Notes: a model not told the origin generated them from the sequence alone. DNA of 7,509 nucleotides from Deltaproteobacteria bacterium UBA5756 (GCA_002418985.1 DIFE01000032.1:4400-11908), one strand, 5' to 3'; shown: positions 1 to 7,021, counted from the first letter of the stretch. A program made the numbers and translations.

Positions 1-1058
1 GCCGCCCTGCCGGCGTCGTTTCTTGCAAGGTCGACGAGCATCACGTGTTCGGCGCACTCCTTTTCGTCGGCGAGCAGTTCTCTTTCGAGTTCACGGTCTT
101 CCCTCACGTCGCGTCCGCGCCTTCTCGTCCCCGCGATGGGTTTGAGCTCTATCCTTCCATCCTGGAGCCTGACCTGCGTCTCCGGCGAGGAACCGATGAG
201 GCTGTGGTCCACACAATCGAGAAGGAACATGTAGGGAGACGGATTAATGCGCCTCAAGGCCCGGTACAGGGAAAGACAATCACCTTTCGCGGCGCACCGG
301 AACCTCTGCGAAAGGACGACCTGTATCACGTCTCCCGCCACGATATACTCCTTGACCTTTCTGACGGCCTCCTCGAAATCTTCACGGGAAAGGAGTGACT
401 GCGGCTCGGAAACGCCCGGGGCCGGTGCGGCACTTCGCCCCAGGGGGGCTTCGACCGCCCGCGAGAAACCGTCAAGAAGCCCCTCACCCCTTCGATAGGC
501 GCCGAGCGGGCTCTCGCCGGGGGCGATATGGACGAACTCGACGAGTGTCCTGTTGCCCGTAAAGCCATCCATGATGACCAGTCTTTCCGGAAAGATGAAG
601 TGCATATCGGGCATGTCCATGTCAGGCGTTTTTTCGTCCGGGAGGTTTTCGAAGAAACGAACCATGTCATAGCCGACGTAGCCCACGAGCCCTCCCGGAA
701 AGCCCGCCGCCGTTGAGACAGGCGAGGGCGCAAGCCGCCGGAGGGCACCGCGCAGTTCGCCGAAAGGGTCGTCGGATATCACTTCAGCTTCAATGACGCC
801 CCTCATCGATATCCTGGTGCCGCGACTTGTAAAAGTAAAAAGAGGGTCGATGCCGATGATGGAATACCTGCCGCTCATCTTTCCCGCCTCGGCGGTCTCG
901 AGCAGGAAGGATTCGGAGCCGGGATAGGCGTTCTTGAGTTTCATGTAGCAGCAAAGCGGTGTATCGAGGTCCCCCGGCATCTCGCGGACAAGGGGAACAA
1001 GGCGGTATCCGGAGGCCTTCCTGACGAAATCGTCAATCCTTTTATTGTTGCTTTCCAT
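1..1058 (-). CDS. trpE: Anthranilate synthase component I, N-terminal ~352 residues (3' end outside window)
   Basis: Aminase subunit that converts chorismate to anthranilate, using ammonia from the glutaminase partner TrpG; first committed step of tryptophan synthesis. Hand translation of the minus strand is open from ATG 1058 to the window edge. Visible are the N-terminal regulatory motif FLLET (residues 51-55) followed by GRYSIIG (63-69), GGLVGYVGYDMVRFFE (about 122-137), and the chorismate-binding signatures AGDVIQVVLSQRF (241-253), INPSPYMFLL (271-280), GSSPE (289-293), PIAGTRRRG (317-325) and LVDLARNDAGR (341-351). The family is usually near 500 residues, so roughly 150 are missing beyond position 1. 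Trp-binding residues usually include the Ser of an LLES motif; here it is Thr55. AAAGGAG lies 10 nt upstream of the start, which overlaps aroC by 17 nt. PabB is less likely given the motif set and the Trp attenuator at the operon head. Confidence 0.93.
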   Translation of the reverse strand, partial: MESNNKRIDDFVRKASGYRLVPLVREMPGDLDTPLCCYMKLKNAYPGSESFLLETAEAGKMSGRYSIIGIDPLFTFTSRGTRISMRGVIEAEVISDDPFGELRGALRRLAPSPVSTAAGFPGGLVGYVGYDMVRFFENLPDEKTPDMDMPDMHFIFPERLVIMDGFTGNRTLVEFVHIAPGESPLGAYRRGEGLLDGFSRAVEAPLGRSAAPAPGVSEPQSLLSREDFEEAVRKVKEYIVAGDVIQVVLSQRFRCAAKGDCLSLYRALRRINPSPYMFLLDCVDHSLIGSSPETQVRLQDGRIELKPIAGTRRRGRDVREDRELERELLADEKECAEHVMLVDLARNDAGRA

Positions 1059-2316
1059 TGTGATGGTTCTCCTTTATGGGGGTCCTGAGAATCCTGTCGA
1101 AAAAGATTCTCAGTTCCTCCTCGTCTTTGCCCCTGAGTATATGCTTCAGATGCTCGAGGCGGGACGTGACATTCTCAAGCTGCTCTACTGTAGCGTCGTC
1201 AAAAATGGCGGCTTCAGGCATCTTTGCCATAGCCTCGTACATGAGCCCCTGGAATGTACCGGGGTCCCGTGTCCCCGCGGTGTTTTCCGAGGGCGTGCCG
1301 GCTGCCGGGCGGACAGGCTGCCCGCCGGGGCGCACCCTCGGGACCCTTTGTTCCATGAGCATCGTGTCCGCAAGAACGATGGCGGTGGCGGCCTCTATAA
1401 TGACGGGCATTCTCAGTGCTATGCACAGGTCGTGGCGCCCTTCGACGGACAGGGAAATCCTTTGCCCGTCTCTGAGGTCGATTGACCCCTGGGGTTTCGG
1501 GATGCTCGGAGTGGGTTTGACCGCGACGCGGAAGAAAAGTTCGTTGCCGTTCGATATCCCCCCTGCGATCCCGCCGGCGTTATTACTCCCCGTTGTTCCT
1601 GCCAGGTCGAGGATCTCATCGTTGCATGCGCTCCCGCACATCCTGGCCGCCGCGAATCCGGCTCCGAATTCGATTCCCTTGACGGCCGGGATGGAAAAGA
1701 CAGCGTGGCTGATGAGAGACTCCAGGGAGTCGCAGAAGGGCTCCCCGAGACCGGCTGGCAGACCACGGGACGTGCATTGAACGATCCCTCCGATGGAATC
1801 ACCTTCGGCCGTGGCCCCGCGAACGGCCCCGGCGATGTCCTTCGAGCCTCCCGCTTCAACGATCTCAGCTTCCACGGCCACGGGGAGTATGATCTTTTTG
1901 GCGATCACTCCGGCGGCAACGAGGCCCACCGTCAGGCGTCCGGAAAAGTGACCTGAACCGCGGTGGTCGTTGAAGCCGCCGTATTTTGTGAAGGCGCTGA
2001 AGTCCGCGTGACCTGGCCGCGGCGTGTAGCGAAGCGTTTCGTAGGCGCCGCTGTCCTGTTTTTCGTTGTCGAAGACGACAAGGATGGGCGCCCCCGTTGT
2101 TTTTCCTTCGAAGATGCCGCTCGTAAGGTGGGGCACGTCGTCTTCAACCCGGGCGGTGGTTCCCTCCCTGCCCCCCTGTCTCCGCCCGAGGTCGCCCAGA
2201 AAATCGCCGGGTTCGAGGGGCAGGCCCGCCGGGCATCCATCCACCACGATACCCAGGGATTCCCCGTGCGATTCGCCGAAGATACTTATCCTGAAAAAAC
2301 GTCCAAAACTATTCAT
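1042..2316 (-). CDS. aroC: Chorismate synthase with a ~100-residue C-terminal extension
   Basis: Converts 5-enolpyruvylshikimate-3-phosphate (EPSP) to chorismate with reduced FMN; last step of the common pathway, cytosolic. Family signatures run in order: FGESHG (13-18, catalytic His17), RPGHAD (100-105, His103), GSGHFSGR (120-127), EGDSIGG (171-177), GLPAGLGEP (185-193), SNNAGGIAGGISNG (244-257) and GRHDLCIALRMPVIIEA (293-309). The family core ends near residue 323 (AIVLADTMLMEQ), where E. coli AroC also has little left. This protein continues to 424: a Pro/Gly/Arg-rich linker (about 324-354), then a predicted helical tail (about 355-415) with a charged amphipathic stretch containing KDEEELRIFFDRI. 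The tail is not part of ordinary chorismate synthase and loosely resembles TyrA C-termini. The start is supported by AAGGAG 5 nt upstream. It overlaps aroA by 8 nt and trpE by 17 nt. Confidence 0.96.
   Translation of the reverse strand: MNSFGRFFRISIFGESHGESLGIVVDGCPAGLPLEPGDFLGDLGRRQGGREGTTARVEDDVPHLTSGIFEGKTTGAPILVVFDNEKQDSGAYETLRYTPRPGHADFSAFTKYGGFNDHRGSGHFSGRLTVGLVAAGVIAKKIILPVAVEAEIVEAGGSKDIAGAVRGATAEGDSIGGIVQCTSRGLPAGLGEPFCDSLESLISHAVFSIPAVKGIEFGAGFAAARMCGSACNDEILDLAGTTGSNNAGGIAGGISNGNELFFRVAVKPTPSIPKPQGSIDLRDGQRISLSVEGRHDLCIALRMPVIIEAATAIVLADTMLMEQRVPRVRPGGQPVRPAAGTPSENTAGTRDPGTFQGLMYEAMAKMPEAAIFDDATVEQLENVTSRLEHLKHILRGKDEEELRIFFDRILRTPIKENHHNGKQQ
1069..1075 (-). promoter_or_regulatory. 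Ribosome binding site of trpE
   Basis: AAAGGAG, 10 nt upstream of ATG 1058 and inside the 3' end of aroC. It fixes the trpE start even though the start lies within the upstream gene. Confidence 0.75.
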
Positions 2317-3568
2317 GACTGCTCCTTATAGACTCCAGGTCTTTGAAAAACGCCCCGTACGACTTCGCGACGCAACCGGGAGAGCCGATTACGACGGGCC
2401 CCGAGGCACCGAGGGCGGCAACGGCGCAGGCCATTGCGATGCGGTGGTCCCCCAGGGGGTCAACCGTGGCCGCACATGGCCGCGAACCCTTAACTTCGAT
2501 CCTGTCGGTTTCGACATCGACGGCAATTCCCATGCTGCGAAATTGCGATGCAAGGGCCGCCGAGCGGTCGCTTTCCTTGTACCGAAGACGGGCGGTTCCA
2601 TGTATGATGCTCTTGCCACGGCAATGGGCCGCCAGCGCCACGAGAGGGGGCACGAGATCGGGGCAGTCGGTCACATCGAATTGGAATGGCCTGAGGTCCC
2701 TCTTCTCCACGGTAATCATGCCTTCGCTGATGTTGCAGGCCGCCCCGGCGGCATCAAGGGCGGACAATATCGCCCTGTCGGCCTGACAGGAGGTCATGTC
2801 GAGGCCCTGGACAGAGACCGATCCGGCTATCGCCGCGGCCACGAGAGGGAATGAGGCGCCCGACCAGTCTCCCTCGATCTCCACCAGCGCCGGACGATAG
2901 CGCTGTCCGCCCGGAATGCTGAAAAGCTTCATGTCTTCATCGCGATGGATGGCGATGCCGAAGTGCTCCGCCATCCTGATGGTCATCTCGATATATGGTT
3001 TACTGGCAGGGTTTCGAACGTAGAGGCACGAGTTTTCATCGCAGAGCGGAAGGGCCAGAAGGAGGCCCGACAGGAACTGCGAACTGATCGAACCGTCTAT
3101 GTGTGCGGTGCCGCCGTGCAAACGGCCGTCGATGGTCACCGGCGGGCATCCGTGCACGGTGGTGCAGGCGACTCCGAAGTCGGCGATGGATTCCACCATC
3201 GCCACAGGTCGTGTCATCAGCGAGCCCTTCCCGCCGACAACGCAGCGCTCTCCTGCCAGGGCGGCGATTGGAGGGAACATGCGCATGCAAAGGCCCGATT
3301 CATTGCAATCGATGAATTCCGATGGCATGCGTGTATGCCCGAAGGCCTTGTTGCCATTCATCAGGATGCGATCCTTTCCGCGGATGAAGGTGGCTCCCAG
3401 CGTGCGTGCGATCAAAAGGGCGGTCATCGCATCATCGCAGAATGAGGGGTTCTTGATCCCCGACACCCCATCGCCGAGAAGGGCCGCGGCTACAGCCCGT
3501 ATCGTAGCGCTTTTTGAAGCCGGCGCCTTGATGCGGCCGTCAACCTCCGAAGGCTTTATCACTTTCAT
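2309..3568 (-). CDS. aroA: 3-phosphoshikimate 1-carboxyvinyltransferase (EPSP synthase)
   Basis: Transfers the enolpyruvyl group of PEP to shikimate-3-phosphate. The 419-residue length is normal for the family (about 425-430). Motifs seen: PASKSATIR (16-24; Lys19 matches the conserved Lys of the N-terminal PGDKS motif), SSQFLSGLLLALP (162-174), GDWSGASFP (233-241), PDLVPPLVALAA (303-314; the Asp of this motif is the usual catalytic acid), RLRYKESDR (327-335) and DHRIAMA (374-380). The PEP/glyphosate loop reads CNESGLCMR (88-96) instead of the E. coli type LGNAGTAMR, so the Thr is Leu93; the Gly and Arg are kept. I recall similar ESGL-type loops in some other bacterial EPSP synthases. AAAGGA lies 6 nt before the ATG. 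Its first 29 nt overlap the kinase gene in another frame. Confidence 0.95.
   Translation of the reverse strand: MKVIKPSEVDGRIKAPASKSATIRAVAAALLGDGVSGIKNPSFCDDAMTALLIARTLGATFIRGKDRILMNGNKAFGHTRMPSEFIDCNESGLCMRMFPPIAALAGERCVVGGKGSLMTRPVAMVESIADFGVACTTVHGCPPVTIDGRLHGGTAHIDGSISSQFLSGLLLALPLCDENSCLYVRNPASKPYIEMTIRMAEHFGIAIHRDEDMKLFSIPGGQRYRPALVEIEGDWSGASFPLVAAAIAGSVSVQGLDMTSCQADRAILSALDAAGAACNISEGMITVEKRDLRPFQFDVTDCPDLVPPLVALAAHCRGKSIIHGTARLRYKESDRSAALASQFRSMGIAVDVETDRIEVKGSRPCAATVDPLGDHRIAMACAVAALGASGPVVIGSPGCVAKSYGAFFKDLESIRSSHE
2322..2327 (-). promoter_or_regulatory. Ribosome binding site of aroC
   Basis: AAGGAG, 5 nt before ATG 2316, located inside the last codons of aroA. It supports independent or coupled initiation at the 8-nt ATGAATAG overlap. 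Confidence 0.75.
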
Positions 3569-4538
3569 ATACTATCCTTTCCGCGACCTCGTCGATTGAG
3601 GCCTCGTCCGTTTTGACGACCAGGTGACAGGTCCTTGCATAGACGGGAATCCTGCCGGTGAAGAGCTCACCCAGTGTTTTCCTACCGAGGGCGAGGGGCC
3701 GCGACGAGTCCGAGCCGATCCTCCGGCGTGTCTCGTTAAGGCCCGCAAAGAGCCACACGACCAGACAGGAGTCCTTCATGCTCTTCGCACTTTCCCCGTC
3801 GAGGACGCTTCCCCCTCCTGCCGCTACCACGCAGCGGCTCAGCCCGAGGATGTCTTCTATCTCGCTTTTTTCGTGGCGCCGAAAGACCTCTTCGCCGGAC
3901 TCCGTGAAGATCTGCCCGATCGTTCGCCCTGTCTTTTTTTCAATGCTGGCGTCCACATCGACATGGGGGATCGACAGCTTCACGGCCACGGCCGGGCCGA
4001 TGCTCGATTTTCCGGCACCCATGAATCCGATGACGCATATTTTATGCGGACGGGGACGGTCCTCCTCGTGAAGGGCCTTTTCCATCTCCCTGAGCGGCGC
4101 CTCGTGGCCTGTAAAGATACGAAAGGCCTGTGCGTTCTCAGTGAGGAGTCGGGCCGCGTCCTCGGCCTTTCCTCCAATTCCTCCCCTCGTCGCTCCGCCG
4201 TTCGCTGTGGGGGTCGCGCTTGTGTTTTCATACTCCGTGTTGTACCCCGTGAGACTGCCGCCGTCATTAACGACAATGTTGGCGGCGCCGGTTTTCCGGG
4301 CGCCCTTATCGAGTTTGTCGAGGAAGGGGATGATTTCTCCCCGAAACGGGGATGCGATAGTGGCGCCGCTGATGCCCAGTTCCCGTATTGTTTGGGCTGT
4401 CTGGCCGGCGTCGCGCATTGCAAGACGGATATATACGGCGTTCATGCTCGCGGCATCGAAGGCGCGGCGGAACATCAGGGGGCTTTTGCTGGTGAGAGCA
4501 GGATTGCCCGCCACGGCGAATAGTTTCGGGTTATCCAT
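3540..4538 (-). CDS. aroK: Shikimate kinase fused to a Rossmann-less, catalytically altered AroE domain
   Basis: 332 residues, two parts. Residues about 164-332 are a shikimate kinase, which phosphorylates shikimate at O3 with ATP: Walker A GFMGAGKSS (171-179), DVDASIE (194-200), FRRHE (219-223), AAGGGS (229-234), lid SSRPLA (258-263) and RIPVY (286-290); all key residues are present. Residues 1-102 follow the AroE substrate-binding domain: AGNPALTSKSP (10-20, SxS kept), GATIASPFRGE (58-68), GAANIVV (84-90, Asn87 kept) and GYNTE (98-102). Residues 103-123 are a Gly/Ala/Thr-rich linker where about 130 residues of NADP-binding domain should be. Residues about 128-155 (RLLTENAQAFRIFTG) match the C-terminal AroE helix that folds back on the first domain. 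By alignment from memory to E. coli AroE, Lys65 is Arg66, Asp102 is Glu102, Gln244 is Glu134 and Thr61 is Ala62. Dehydrogenase activity is therefore very unlikely. Overlaps aroD by 8 nt. Confidence 0.93.
   Translation of the reverse strand: MDNPKLFAVAGNPALTSKSPLMFRRAFDAASMNAVYIRLAMRDAGQTAQTIRELGISGATIASPFRGEIIPFLDKLDKGARKTGAANIVVNDGGSLTGYNTEYENTSATPTANGGATRGGIGGKAEDAARLLTENAQAFRIFTGHEAPLREMEKALHEEDRPRPHKICVIGFMGAGKSSIGPAVAVKLSIPHVDVDASIEKKTGRTIGQIFTESGEEVFRRHEKSEIEDILGLSRCVVAAGGGSVLDGESAKSMKDSCLVVWLFAGLNETRRRIGSDSSRPLALGRKTLGELFTGRIPVYARTCHLVVKTDEASIDEVAERIVYESDKAFGG
3575..3580 (-). promoter_or_regulatory. Ribosome binding site of aroA
   Basis: AAAGGA with a 6-nt spacer to ATG 3568. It supports this start despite the unusually long 29-nt overlap with the preceding gene. 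Confidence 0.7.
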
Positions 4539-5178
4539 AGCGTATCAACTCCATCACCGTCTTCAGGGATCGCGCGCTCATCTGCCCGGGGGCCAGGGGT
4601 TCGCCTTCGTCTCCAAAGGCATAGGTGAACGGGCATCCCAGGAACAAGGATGCCACGCGGACGATCCTCCCCATCTCTCCCATGCCTGCAACGATGAGTT
4701 TTCCGGTATATGCCTTCATTTTCAGGAGATCGATGAGACGGAGGTTGTCGCCGGGACCGTTCACCATGCAGGCTACCTTCGCGAGGTCGGCGCCCGATCG
4801 AAAGGCGTCTCTAACGGTGCCTCGCAGGAATCTCTGCCCGGGGGTCTTGCGGTGATTGTGATAGGAGACGATGAGCCGCGTCTTATGTCTTAGCGCCAGC
4901 GCGGCGATCGCGTTCCTGAATTCGTCGGCTGCCTCAATCTCCACATCGACATAGGCCGCTCCCGCCGCTATCGCGTTTGCGAGAAGCTCGAATCTCCGGT
5001 CGTCAGTGTACCGTCCCGGCCTGCACGTGGCGATCAGGCTGGATGACAGTGAGAATATCCGCCTTACGGAGACCGGATCGACATCCATGGTATCGATGCG
5101 AATTTCGGCAAGATCGACAGCTTCAATTCTCTTCGCGCACTCCCGTGCAGTTACGTTTCCGACGCTAACACAGATCAT
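4531..5178 (-). CDS. aroD: Type I 3-dehydroquinate dehydratase
   Basis: Dehydrates 3-dehydroquinate to 3-dehydroshikimate through a Schiff base (third pathway step). At 215 residues it is shorter than E. coli AroD (252) but carries the full active site: EIR (25-27), YVDVE (76-80, Glu80 for E. coli Glu86), SYH (105-107, catalytic His107 for His143), GADLAK (129-134, Schiff-base Lys134 for Lys170), GRIVR (160-164, Arg164 for Arg213) and APGQ (196-199, Gln199 for Gln236). It is therefore expected to be active. The start has GAGG 6 nt upstream and overlaps aroB by 14 nt; the stop overlaps the kinase fusion start in ATGGATAA. In many bacteria AroD is fused to or adjacent to AroE; here the adjacent AroE is degenerate. 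Confidence 0.95.
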   Translation of the reverse strand: MICVSVGNVTARECAKRIEAVDLAEIRIDTMDVDPVSVRRIFSLSSSLIATCRPGRYTDDRRFELLANAIAAGAAYVDVEIEAADEFRNAIAALALRHKTRLIVSYHNHRKTPGQRFLRGTVRDAFRSGADLAKVACMVNGPGDNLRLIDLLKMKAYTGKLIVAGMGEMGRIVRVASLFLGCPFTYAFGDEGEPLAPGQMSARSLKTVMELIRYG

Positions 5179-6193
5179 CTATCGCCTCTTCCAGTTGTTC
5201 GAGGGGTATACTTTCCACCACGCATCGACCGATATCCTGGGGGATGACGAAATGCAGCAGCGACCCTTCACGTTTTTTGTCCTGGCCCACGGCATCTTTT
5301 ATGGCCTCTTTTTCGCCCGACGGCGCCTCGGGTACCCCGAGGCGGCCGAGCATTTCCAGGATGCGCCTCATATTGGTGTTCGAGAGCTGTCCCAGCCGGT
5401 TTGCAAAGCGGGCGGCGAACTTAAGGCCGATGCCCACGGCTTCTCCATGAGGGATGTGAAACACCTTCTCCACGGCATGGCCGATGGTATGTCCCAGGTT
5501 CAGTTTTCTGCGCATGCCCCCCTCTGTCTCGTCGCGGTAAACAATGGCGGTCTTGACTGTCAGGGAGGCGAATACAGCCTCCCTGACAAAGGCCGGCTCA
5601 AGGGTCATCATTTCCTCGGCGCGGTTTTCCAGGAGGAGAAAGAGTCTTTCGTCGCCGATGATGGCATGCTTGACGATCTCGATGAGGCCGTTGCGGCGGT
5701 CCTGTTCATCAAGGGTCGCGAGCACCGAATGATCGCAGATAACCCTTTGGGGCTGGGCGAAGATTCCCGCCATGTTTTTGTATCCCCGGTGGTTTACGCC
5801 GTTCTTGCCTCCGACCGCGGCGTCAGCCTGGGCAACGAGTGTGGTCGGCACATAGATGAACGGTAGTCCCCTTAAGAAAGTGGAGGCCGCAAAACCTGCG
5901 ATATCGAGGGTAATGCCGCCGCCGATGCCGACGATCGTCGTCGAACGGTCCACCCGGCAGTCGATGAACCTGTCGTAGATTTTCCCGATCGTGGAGAGGG
6001 TTTTTTCCGATTCCGATGCGGTGATATCGATGGATTCAAGGGGATAGAGCCTGTCGCCGTGGAGTTTGCGGACCCTGCCGTCGATGACGGCTATCGCCCG
6101 CCTTCCACAAAGGGCCTGTTCCATCACGGCAAGAGGGACGTCCAATTCTATCCTGCATCGTCCCGTCTTCGTTCTCAGGCTGATGGTCTTCAT
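5165..6193 (-). CDS. aroB: 3-dehydroquinate synthase
   Basis: Converts DAHP to 3-dehydroquinate with NAD+ and a divalent metal; second pathway step. 342 residues, close to the family norm. Seen: nucleotide-binding GIGGGITLD (89-97), VPTTLVAQADAAVGGKNGVN (115-134), GYKN (137-140), IEIVKHA (171-177), RDETEGGMRRKLNLGHTIGHA (220-240), HGEAVGIG (249-256) and DKK (305-307). Metal ligands are inferred as Glu172, His235 and His249, with His239, Lys130, Lys139, Asn140, Lys175, Lys214, Arg228 and Asn232 matching known active-site residues of the fungal enzyme. The frame stays open upstream to 6919, but that part reads DAHP synthase out of frame; the real start is ATG 6193, in an ATGA overlap with the DAHP synthase stop, with GGAG 8 nt upstream. 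Confidence 0.95.
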   Translation of the reverse strand: MKTISLRTKTGRCRIELDVPLAVMEQALCGRRAIAVIDGRVRKLHGDRLYPLESIDITASESEKTLSTIGKIYDRFIDCRVDRSTTIVGIGGGITLDIAGFAASTFLRGLPFIYVPTTLVAQADAAVGGKNGVNHRGYKNMAGIFAQPQRVICDHSVLATLDEQDRRNGLIEIVKHAIIGDERLFLLLENRAEEMMTLEPAFVREAVFASLTVKTAIVYRDETEGGMRRKLNLGHTIGHAVEKVFHIPHGEAVGIGLKFAARFANRLGQLSNTNMRRILEMLGRLGVPEAPSGEKEAIKDAVGQDKKREGSLLHFVIPQDIGRCVVESIPLEQLEEAIDDLC

Positions 6194-7002
6194 GCCGCGG
6201 ACTCCATGAAACGGTGAAGAGTCCTCACGTGGTTCATCATCGCCGTGAATTGTTCCGGCGTAAGGGCCTGTTCCTTGTCGCAGATCGCCTCGGCAGGATT
6301 GATATGAACTTCGACCATGATGCCGTCGGCACCGGCGGCCACCGCGGCAAGACTCAGGGAAGGGATAAGACTCACCCTGCCCGTCGCGTGAGAGGGGTCG
6401 ATGATAACGGGCAGGTGTGTCAGCTCCTTCAGGACGGGGACGGCACTGATGTCCAGGGTGTTTCGGGTATAGGTCTCGAAGGTCCTTATGCCGCGCTCGC
6501 AGAGGATCACGTCCGGATTGCCGGCGGCCAGGACATATTCGGCGCAGTTCAGGAACTCTTCGATGGTGGAGTTCATGCCCCTTTTGAGGAGCACCGGTTT
6601 GTGCGCCTTGCCTGCCTCCTTGAGAAGGGAAAAGTTTTGCATGTTCCGGGCACCGATCTGCAATATGTCGGCATACTCCGAGACCCAGGGGACGTCCCTC
6701 GTATCGACTACTTCCGTTACAATGGGAAGCCCTGTCTCCTCGCGGGCCTTCTTCAGGATCTTGAGTCCCTTCAAACCGAGACCCTGGAAGGCGTAGGGCG
6801 ACGTCCTCGGTTTGAATGCTCCTCCCCGTAATATGTCGGCCCCCGCCTCTTTGACTGCAATGGCTGTCTCGACGGTCTGCTTCTCGCTTTCCACCGAGCA
6901 GGGCCCGGCAATGATACACAACCCTTTCCCGACTGAAACATTGCCGACTTCCACAACCGTCCGTTCGTGCTCCCTCAAAAGAGAAAGTTCAATCTGTTTC
7001 AT
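6190..7002 (-). CDS. aroF: 3-deoxy-D-arabino-heptulosonate 7-phosphate (DAHP) synthase, type I-beta, core only
   Basis: Condenses PEP and erythrose 4-phosphate to DAHP, the entry step of aromatic synthesis. The 270 residues form a single (beta/alpha)8 barrel of the I-beta (KDO8P synthase-like) group: IAGPCSVES (31-39, metal Cys35), GGAFKPRTSPYAFQG (60-74), LLKRG (138-142), CERGIRTFE (168-176), DPSHATGR (202-209, metal His205) and MVEVH (229-233, Glu231), with Asp242 a probable fourth ligand. It lacks the N-terminal ferredoxin-like feedback domain of Thermotoga-type enzymes and any fused chorismate mutase, so allosteric feedback would need a partner protein. ATG 7002 is chosen because GGAGG sits 5 nt before it. 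ATG 7005 is too close to that site, and TTG 7026 has no good site and lies in a small hairpin. First gene after the attenuator. Confidence 0.94.
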   Translation of the reverse strand: MKQIELSLLREHERTVVEVGNVSVGKGLCIIAGPCSVESEKQTVETAIAVKEAGADILRGGAFKPRTSPYAFQGLGLKGLKILKKAREETGLPIVTEVVDTRDVPWVSEYADILQIGARNMQNFSLLKEAGKAHKPVLLKRGMNSTIEEFLNCAEYVLAAGNPDVILCERGIRTFETYTRNTLDISAVPVLKELTHLPVIIDPSHATGRVSLIPSLSLAAVAAGADGIMVEVHINPAEAICDKEQALTPEQFTAMMNHVRTLHRFMESAA

Positions 7003-7005
7003 CAT

Positions 7006-7012
7006 TCCCTCC
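7006..7012 (-). promoter_or_regulatory. Ribosome binding site of DAHP synthase
   Basis: GGAGGGA. The GGAGG core is 5 nt from ATG 7002 and only 2 nt from ATG 7005, so it decides for the second of the tandem ATGs. It lies beyond the terminator, so it is only transcribed on read-through. Confidence 0.75.
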
Positions 7013-7021
7013 GGTTCCTTC

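Noticed and set aside
326..748. 140-codon minus-strand frame inside trpE
   Set aside because: It is out of frame with trpE, whose frame carries all the family motifs through the same interval.
4150..4236. Frameshift or pseudogene as explanation for the missing AroE Rossmann domain
   Set aside because: The frame is continuous from the AroE lobe to an intact kinase, the C-terminal AroE helix reappears in frame, and several separate catalytic positions have changed. An assembly collapse cannot be fully excluded, but it would not explain those substitutions.
3624..4523. 299-codon plus-strand open frame opposite the aroK fusion, and similar long frames at 2066-2854, 4141-4893 and 5006-5866
   Set aside because: All lie antisense to genes with clear family motifs; long antisense frames are expected in GC-rich coding DNA, and none shows a domain of its own.
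6194..6919. Upstream extension of the aroB frame (about 242 further codons)
   Set aside because: It overlaps DAHP synthase entirely in another frame, its translation is basic and low in family motifs, and the aroB family begins at ATG 6193 with an ATGA overlap.
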